Below, in pieces: positions 58,068-64,000 of a stretch of DNA of 64,000 nt (position 1 is its first letter; each line of letters begins with the position of its first letter). The DNA lies in contig NC_060907.1 in the NCBI RefSeq assembly GCF_014805685.1, forward strand, positions 6,492,992 to 6,556,991. Reading direction: 5' to 3'. The translations under genes were made by a program, and so were the position numbers. The stretch is from Silurus meridionalis. Its lineage: Eukaryota > Chordata > Actinopteri > Siluriformes > Siluridae. Below the pieces are notes generated by a model. That model was not told the origin of the DNA. It saw nothing but the letters and a program-made list of their open reading frames with translations, and searched no databases.

Positions 58068-58460
58068 TCTTCCCTTTCTTCTTTTTCCGGCTGTTCCCAT
58101 ATGGAGCTCCACAGCGGATCATCCTTCTCCATACCCCACTGTCCTCTACATCTGCCTCTTTCAACCCAACTACCTGCATGTCTTCCTTCACCACATCCAT
58201 GAACCTCCTCCTTGATCTTCTTCTTTTCCTCCTTCCTAGTGGCTCCATCCTCAGCATTCTCCTACCAATATACCCCATGTCCCTCCTCTGCACATGTCCA
58301 AACCATCTCAATCACACCTCCCTCACCTTGTTTTCAAAACATCCTACATGTGCTGTCCCTCTAATAAACTCATTTCTAATCCTGTCCATCCTCATCACCC
58401 CCAATGAAAATCTTAACATCTTCAGCTCTGTTACCTTCAGCTCCACCTACTTTTAGCCAA
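58068..58460 (-). mobile_element. RTE-type LINE 3'-end fragment
   Basis: The minus strand encodes MRWFGHVQRRDMGYIGRRML and, near the end, VVGLKEADVEDSGVWRRMIR, then the 3' terminus. It is the same family as the copies at 11.1 and 53-54.6 kb. Confidence 0.82.
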
Positions 58461-58469
58461 TGCCTTTTC

Positions 58470-59110
58470 ACATAAAAAGGTCAAATTACCTTTTGCACAT
58501 TTATGGTGCCATAATTCGCATATCTCATCATTTCGACCAAATATCTTACTATTTAGATTTAATGTCTTTTTCTTTTAGAATATAACAGTATGTCACAAGA
58601 CAAGTTACAGCATTTCAACACATTTCTTTTATATACATTATTTGTAGAGGCAGGTTTCACAGATTGGTGAATCTCTGCCCACTTTTACTTCTGAGAGACT
58701 CTGCCTCTCTTTTTATACCCAATCATCTTAATTTACTTCCTTTATTGCAACATATTCCTCTGCAACATATACTTCCTTCTTTTTTTTTTTTACTTTAGCC
58801 ATTTGAAAATTGTACATTTTCTCAGTTTAAACATTTCATATAATTTTTATATTCTATTGTAAATAAAAGGTGTTTATGAGGTTTCTAAATTATTGCATTC
58901 TGTTTTTATTTACATTTAACACAATGTGTCTCAACTTTTTTGGAATTGGGTTTGTAATCAGTTTTCCTCAATAACTTATTTCAGTATTTATTACAATATT
59001 TTTTATATAATCTTTACACATTATATCAATATATTTAGATTGGACATATAAAGATATCACACACAATACTTTCAAGAACATACAAACGTAATATAACTAA
59101 ATTATTAAAT
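58470..59110. other. gene-free AT-rich sequence
   Basis: No exon or recognisable element. The block ctcaacttttttggaattgg resembles common fish repeat tails. Confidence 0.35.
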
Positions 59111-59125
59111 GGCAATATACGTACA

Positions 59126-60002
59126 GTCGAACCCACTGATCTCGACCTTGGTTAACTCGCCAACCCTATTAAATCGACGTTTTTGAAGTGGAACCGTCAA
59201 ATTCTCTCTTTGTCTTAGCATGTTTTTAATCGGTTATGTCGATTCTTTTATGTCGACGAACCCTAATATCTCGAGCACAAGGGGGGCAAATTTGCCACTT
59301 AACGTCGGTTATCTCGATCCGCATGACCAATCGCCGGCTTTTGCCACTTCACCATCTCACTACCGTATTTTCGCGTATATGAGACGTGTCCTATAGAAAG
59401 TTTTACATACCCCTCACCCAGGGTGCATCTTATATACAAGAAAATACGGTAGTGAGACGGCCGCAGAAGAACTCGCGGAAGTGGCGGAAAAATCAAGCCT
59501 TACAGATGCTACAGGTGTAGGATACTTTTCAGAGCTGTGTGTCAGAGTGAAATTACTGAAGAATTTAATTCTGACACTGGTTAGCTTTTTGTAAAAACGA
59601 ACTACACACCGCACGTTTTTTTGTGATTTTCTGAGCGATCTTTGTGTTTGTAATGTTGGAGAATATAATAAAGGTTGGTTTTGAGAATCGACGGTGGTTT
59701 GTATTGTATACTGGTGAATCTCTGCTGTTAGTTGGTGCACTTATGCATTTTGTTGTTAACAAACATGTATGTATATTTTCATAGCATGCCTTCATCAAAC
59801 AAATTGCGGCAACGCTGTTGTGTAAAAAACCTCCAAAAACACGTGCATGCACATTCTCATTTAATAACGCACCTCATGTACATAAAGAAATTTTAAGCAC
59901 GTTAATATATTGCCGCCATATTGGTTTTCGTTTATCTCGATCATCGGTTATCTCGGCGCTTTTTGGCACATCCCTACGCCGGCGACATAACCGGGTTCCA
60001 CT
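59126..60002. mobile_element. pogo/Tigger-like non-autonomous element
   Basis: The left end (acagtcgaacccactgatct) and right end (cataaccgggttccactgta, read inverted) are imperfect inverted repeats of cagt-ggaaccc type, both next to TA. The interior has several gttatctcgat repeats typical of pogo/Tigger ends. At 59362-59452 a smaller palindromic element is nested: taccgtattttcgcg at one side and gaaaatacggta at the other. Confidence 0.65.
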
Positions 60003-60177
60003 GTATATATATTGCTTTTTAATAGTATGAACTTTGCGTTGGCAAGAATGAAAAATCCAATAGATTTTGCCCTGATCTATAAATCCTGTTTCCATTTATT
60101 GGCCTGTTAACCAGCCCTGGATGAGCTGCATGAGGTCACCAAATTATATATACCCAGATTTTATTTTTCTTGTTCAA

Positions 60178-60836
60178 TTTATACTGAACAAATTTATAAA
60201 TGCAACACTTTTGTTTTTGCATGAGCTGAACTCAAAGATCATTTTTTATGTACACAAAAGGCCTATTTTTCTCAAATATGTTTCCAAATCTCTGTTAGTG
60301 AGCACTTCTGCTTTCCCGAGAGAATCCATTCTCCTCACAGGTGTGGCATATCAAGATGCTGATTAGTCAGCATGATTATTGCACAGGTGTGTCTTCGGCT
60401 GGCCACAGGAAAAGGCCACTCTGAAATGTGCAGTTCTACTGTATTGGGCCCCCGGGGCAGTCTGAAACCCAGTCAATATCTGGTGTGACCACCATTTGCC
60501 TCACGCATTTTGCCCTGTACAGTGAAAACCGGGATTCCTCCGTGAAGAGAGAACACCTCTACAAAGTGCCGGATGCCATAGAATGTGAGCATTTGCCCAC
60601 TCAAGTCGGTTACGACGACAAACCGCAGTCAGGTCGAGACCCCGATAAAGATGACGAGCATACAGGTGAGCTTCCTTGAGACGGTTTCTGACAGTTTGCA
60701 CAGAAATTCTTTGGTTATGCAAACCGATTGTTGCAGCAGCTGTCTGGGTGGCTGGTATCAGACAATCTTAGAGGTGAAGATACTGGATGTGGAGGTCCTG
60801 GGCTGGTGTGGTGTACTGAATTTTGTTCAGTATACA
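60178..60836 (-). mobile_element. Tc1-like element, internally deleted, minus strand
   Basis: Short inverted ends tatactgaacaaa (60179) and ttttgttcagtata (about 60822) flank minus-strand transposase sequence: RISVQTVRNRLKEAHLYARH followed by NRLEWANAHILWHP, the HTH-to-first-Asp region of Tc1. The phrase ctggtgtgaccaccatttgc near 60480 is characteristic of this fish family. It has no intact catalytic domain. Confidence 0.8.
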
Positions 60837-60839
60837 TCA

Positions 60840-61380
60840 AACATTTTAATGATAACACGATTTGACTTAATAGTATTAGATAGTAATGCATTTCCCTGTT
60901 TCCTAGCTTTTTCCCAAATCACTTCACTAAAACAGAAATAAACATGCAAATAAAGGCACAGGAGATTCTTAACAGTTTTCTTTAATTCTTGTTCATTTTC
61001 TGACTAAGGATTTGTTATTACGACCATTAAAATCTTAATTGTTGGCATTTTGGACTTGACCCAGGAGTGAAGATTCCTTATATTTATATAAGAACCTATT
61101 TTATGGTGGTACATTTTGCTGAAAACCTGTTAACCCTGGCTAATGAGATCACCACAAACACAGTTGAAGAAAGGTATGTTTAGAATCCCTCAGAGTGAGC
61201 TGCCAGACAGTAAGCTGGATGATTGAATGTTGGTAGCTTTGAACTGCCTACTCTTATTCCCTACATAGCAGTGTGTAGGACATGTCAAATGTGATGATAA
61301 TGCTGTCTTTATCCACTATAATATATGGCCAGGAGACACATCTGCCCTTCAACTAAAAGGCAAATTTGTTCATTTTCTAA
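60840..61380. other. gene-free sequence with one dispersed repeat
   Basis: No exon seen. 60985-61035 resembles 590-655. The remainder has no recognisable feature. Confidence 0.35.
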
Positions 61381-61384
61381 AGCT

Positions 61385-61545
61385 CTTTAGGTGGTAACTC
61401 AGTGGTTAAGGTTTTGATCGGAAGTATGGTATCATAACCTGACCTGGTATCATAAGGCTGCCCCTCTCGGGGCCCTTGAGCAAGGCCCTTAACACTCTGT
61501 GTTGTATCATGGAACGTCTGATGGAAAATATACACATAATCAGGA
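61385..61545 (+). repeat. tRNA-derived SINE
   Basis: ggtggtaactcagtggttaa (A-box region), ggggcccttgagcaaggccc, then ttaacactctgtgttgtatc and tatacacataatcaggacat. The last block recurs at 62.38 kb. Confidence 0.7.
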
Positions 61546-61555
61546 CATACTGATT

Positions 61556-61622
61556 TATTTTATATTATATTATATTATATTATATTATATTATATTATAT
61601 TATATTATATTATATTATATTG
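61556..61622. repeat. (ATATT)n microsatellite
   Basis: About 13 tandem pentanucleotides of the tatat/attat type. Confidence 0.9.
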
Positions 61623-62164
61623 CGTAGCGGAAGACTCTGAGACCTGACCTCCTGATACATTAATTACTTGCAAATGTAATATTATCATGGGGCCATGCCC
61701 TCAAGGTGCACTGGCACCCTGTTCTTATTCTACCTTTTCTTTTCTTCCTCCGCTTCCTCTTCTAGCTGGATTTGCATCACATCATCTTGTCACCCTGCAG
61801 TCCATTTGTTCATTCAGCTCTTCAGTCCTACAGTCAGAGTTCTGTCAGAGTTCTGTCTATGCTCAGAACATACACATTATAAGTGAAACTACAAATCACT
61901 TGAATCCCTTTGCACAAGTTTCCTGTAATTACTTGCATGCTTGTGAACTTGACCCCCTGGAAAATGTTGCTTGCAGCTTTAATCTAAGTTTTTTTCCTAT
62001 AACTGGGCAACTGCTAATGACAGCTTAGTCATTGAATTAGAATAGTCTAATAGCTCTGATTTACATAATAGTCACACTGGCTCATAGTATCTTAACATAT
62101 TTAAATGAAGTAATGAAACAAGTGCACAAAGCCATGAAGCTACAATATAAATGCAGATACGATA

Positions 62165-62400
62165 TAAATGAAGAGGCTCATTGAATAAGGTTTTGGGTTA
62201 CTGCATGGAAGGTTGAGGGTTTGAGCCCCAGTGTTGCCAAGCTGACACTCTTGGGCCCCTTGAGCAAGGCCCTTAACACCCTGTGCTCCAGGGGTGCTGT
62301 ATCTTGTCTGACCCTGCACTCTGACTCTGCAGTCCGACTCTATCAACTTCTGAAGATTGATAACTTGGAGTTAAAATGTACACATAATCAAAACATACAC
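62165..62400 (+). repeat. tRNA-derived SINE followed by a MITE end
   Basis: Contains tttgagccccagtgttgcca, gccccttgagcaaggccctt and ctgaccctgcactctgactc. It is followed at 62397 by cactatatggacaaaagttt, the terminus of the TATATGGACAAA family. Confidence 0.65.
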
Positions 62401-62579
62401 TATATGGACAAAAGTTTATTTTCTTTCTTGGCCACTGGGACCAAAAAAGTTTGGATTTTTTAACATTCTTTTTATTGGAAGAGCAGAGAGCGCACTAGTC
62501 AGAGCTCACAACCCGCATCTGTAGCAAACTGCACAAGTAAAAATATATTTGTGTGTATTTAATAGCTGTTTTATTTTTT

Positions 62580-63115
62580 TTGGATTCCACAGAGGCAGAC
62601 AGAAGAAAAGAAATTGATTTAGTCGCACAAGGACATTTTGCTGGACATGGTGAGGAAAGGTCGGCCAAAAGAGTTCAAAACAGTTGTTAAGCTTCTTCAG
62701 TAACCATTTATAATTTTTGCGTTTTCTTTTCTGTAGAATTTTCCCAAAAACATACCATTTGCCTTCATTTCAATTACACAGGCAAACCATAATGCACAGA
62801 AAAAATGTGCAGTTGTGGCTACAATAAAAGGAGACATGTTGAATTATGTTCATTGGGTTTCTTGCTTTAGTAATGCCATTGATTCTCAGTGTATGAGATT
62901 CCTGTCTGTGATGCTCTGGTATACTGTGTTTGTCAATAAAATTGATGTTTTTATTGCCATGGCATCATAATGATTGTAGTAAGCGGTGGATAAATTCAGG
63001 CAGGACACCACTGAAGGATCAGGTGTAAAATGCATGACCTGCCACCGGTAAATGGCAGTGGTTCTCACAGTGGGATCTGCAGACATTTTTTGGTCTGGAG
63101 AAGCAAAGCCAGGGT
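62580..63115 (+). mobile_element. third copy of the ZMYM1-like hAT-type family
   Basis: Contains aaaagaaattgatttagtcg, then tggtgaggaaaggtcggcca (MVRKGRPKEFKT). Later blocks ttcattgggtttcttgcttt and accactgaaggatcaggtgt match the copies at 6.4 and 57.5 kb. No open transposase remains. Confidence 0.5.
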
Positions 63116-63164
63116 GTTGAGTTATGATTACATTACAAGACATTTACCATAACCAAAGATACTG

Positions 63165-63345
63165 TATATTTACATTTACATGTATGTCATTTGCCAGACG
63201 CCCTTATCCAGAGCAACTTACAACTGAGCAGGGGAGGGTTAAGGGCCTTGCTCAAGGGCCCATCGGTGGCAGCTTGGTGGTGGTGGGATTTGAACCTGTG
63301 ATACAAAGTCCAATGCCTTAACCACTGAGTTACCACCTCCACCTG
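63165..63345 (-). repeat. tRNA-derived SINE, nearly full length
   Basis: The minus strand reads gtggtaactcagtggttaag, cacaggttcaaatcccacca (B box), gcccttgagcaaggccctta, and ends ataagggcgtctggcaaatg. It is the best-preserved copy in the window. Confidence 0.8.
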
Positions 63346-63558
63346 TATATAGATATTAACCTGTCCAACTGATTCATTGATGTAATTTGAGTAATTAATA
63401 ATATATCTTAGACTTTATATGTTAAGAAATTCACAATATGCTCTCAAGTTCCAGGCAATTGGAAGAACATGACCTTTTTATACAAAAATATTCAGTACCC
63501 TTTACATATGCAATGCTATAGTACATGCCGCAGAATTATCCAGTGGCACTGACTGTCT

Positions 63559-63623
63559 TTATTGGTATCCGACGGAGTCGCTCTTACGGGACCTGCGGAG
63601 ACGCATTCCGTCAGTGTGTCCTG
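63559..63623 (-). CDS. possible terminal exon of an unidentified minus-strand gene
   Basis: On the minus strand a strong pyrimidine tract and acceptor (tcgtttttcttag) precede an open frame of about 21 codons. It includes MRLRRSRKSDSVGYQ and then TAA. An AATAAA hexamer overlaps the stop codon (63558-63563), and another minus-strand AATAAA lies at 63666-63671. The rest of the gene would lie beyond the window. The protein is not recognised, and chance cannot be excluded. Confidence 0.28.
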
Positions 63624-64000
63624 CTAAGAAAAACGAGACGAAAACACACAAAGCATCCATCGTCGTTTATTTCTTACAAACATCCAGCCTAATTGATCCA
63701 CTTAAACCTCTTAATTACTCCATAATAAATTATAAAAAATAATATACTATAGTATTACTAGTCCCTATTCATTCTAGCGTGTGCAGAAACAATTCATCAG
63801 CTTTCCTTTTTGACGAGTCCCCGGTGTCCCGAACGTGTGCTCCTCTACAGGGACAGCCCGTGTGCGTGTTTGGTTATAAGTAATACAGTGCATTAATAGG
63901 AGAATACACTAAACTGCAAAGAGTGTGTGTCAAGTAAGCAACAAAGGGCATTACTGAATTATTACTGCTAGGTAAGCATGATAACCTGTAAGGTGTGTGT

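Noticed and set aside
63623..63860. Alternative minus-strand terminal exon near 63.78-63.85 kb (acceptor ctgtccctgtag)
   Set aside because: A possible acceptor and short frames exist, but none has a recognisable peptide and the exon at 63.56-63.62 kb has the better acceptor and poly(A) context.

Overview
The window looks like ray-finned fish nuclear DNA, possibly from an ostariophysan (catfish or characin relative); that level is inference. The signs are AT-rich intergenic DNA, GT-AG introns, many Tc1-like, hAT-like and pogo-like DNA transposon remnants, an RTE-type LINE, a tRNA-derived SINE with the usual teleost tail, and abundant microsatellites. No bacterial, CRISPR or viral features were seen.

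Layout. A single-exon KCTD12-type gene (GABA-B receptor auxiliary subunit) lies on the minus strand at 2863-3711. A gene-poor stretch of about 24 kb follows (3.8-27.8 kb), filled with transposon fragments, SINEs and CTAT/GT/GA microsatellites. The high-affinity choline transporter SLC5A7 occupies 27895-36741 on the minus strand. All eight coding exons join in frame into a 591-residue protein. After another gene-poor stretch comes ARL6 (BBS3) at 43440-46749 on the minus strand: seven coding exons, 186 residues, the same length as human ARL6. Its probable distal promoter at about 47.97-48.0 kb holds an X-box-like motif and a perfect NRF1 palindrome.

The most interesting locus is head-to-head with ARL6 on the plus strand, about 48.37-55.80 kb. 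A perfect CRE and a TATA box precede a probable non-coding exon and seven coding exons, which join in frame into a predicted 380-residue protein. Exon 6 begins with a close match to the PABP-binding segment of eIF4G (IRIQDPNKGGQDV; IRIRDPNQGGKDI in eIF4G). The last two exons encode a single RRM that aligns without gaps to RRM4 of cytoplasmic poly(A)-binding protein. I do not recognise a described family with this eIF4G-plus-PABP architecture. It could be a translational regulator, perhaps in the germ line. Its introns hold a hAT element with defined ends, a 1.37-kb GATA/GACA (Bkm-like) array starting 13 bases after a splice donor, a Tc1-like element with perfect 17-bp inverted repeats, and an RTE-type LINE.

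From 55.9 to 63.5 kb the DNA is mainly transposon remnants and SINEs. A possible terminal exon of another minus-strand gene lies at about 63.56-63.62 kb. Genes were identified from remembered family sequences; no database search was run.
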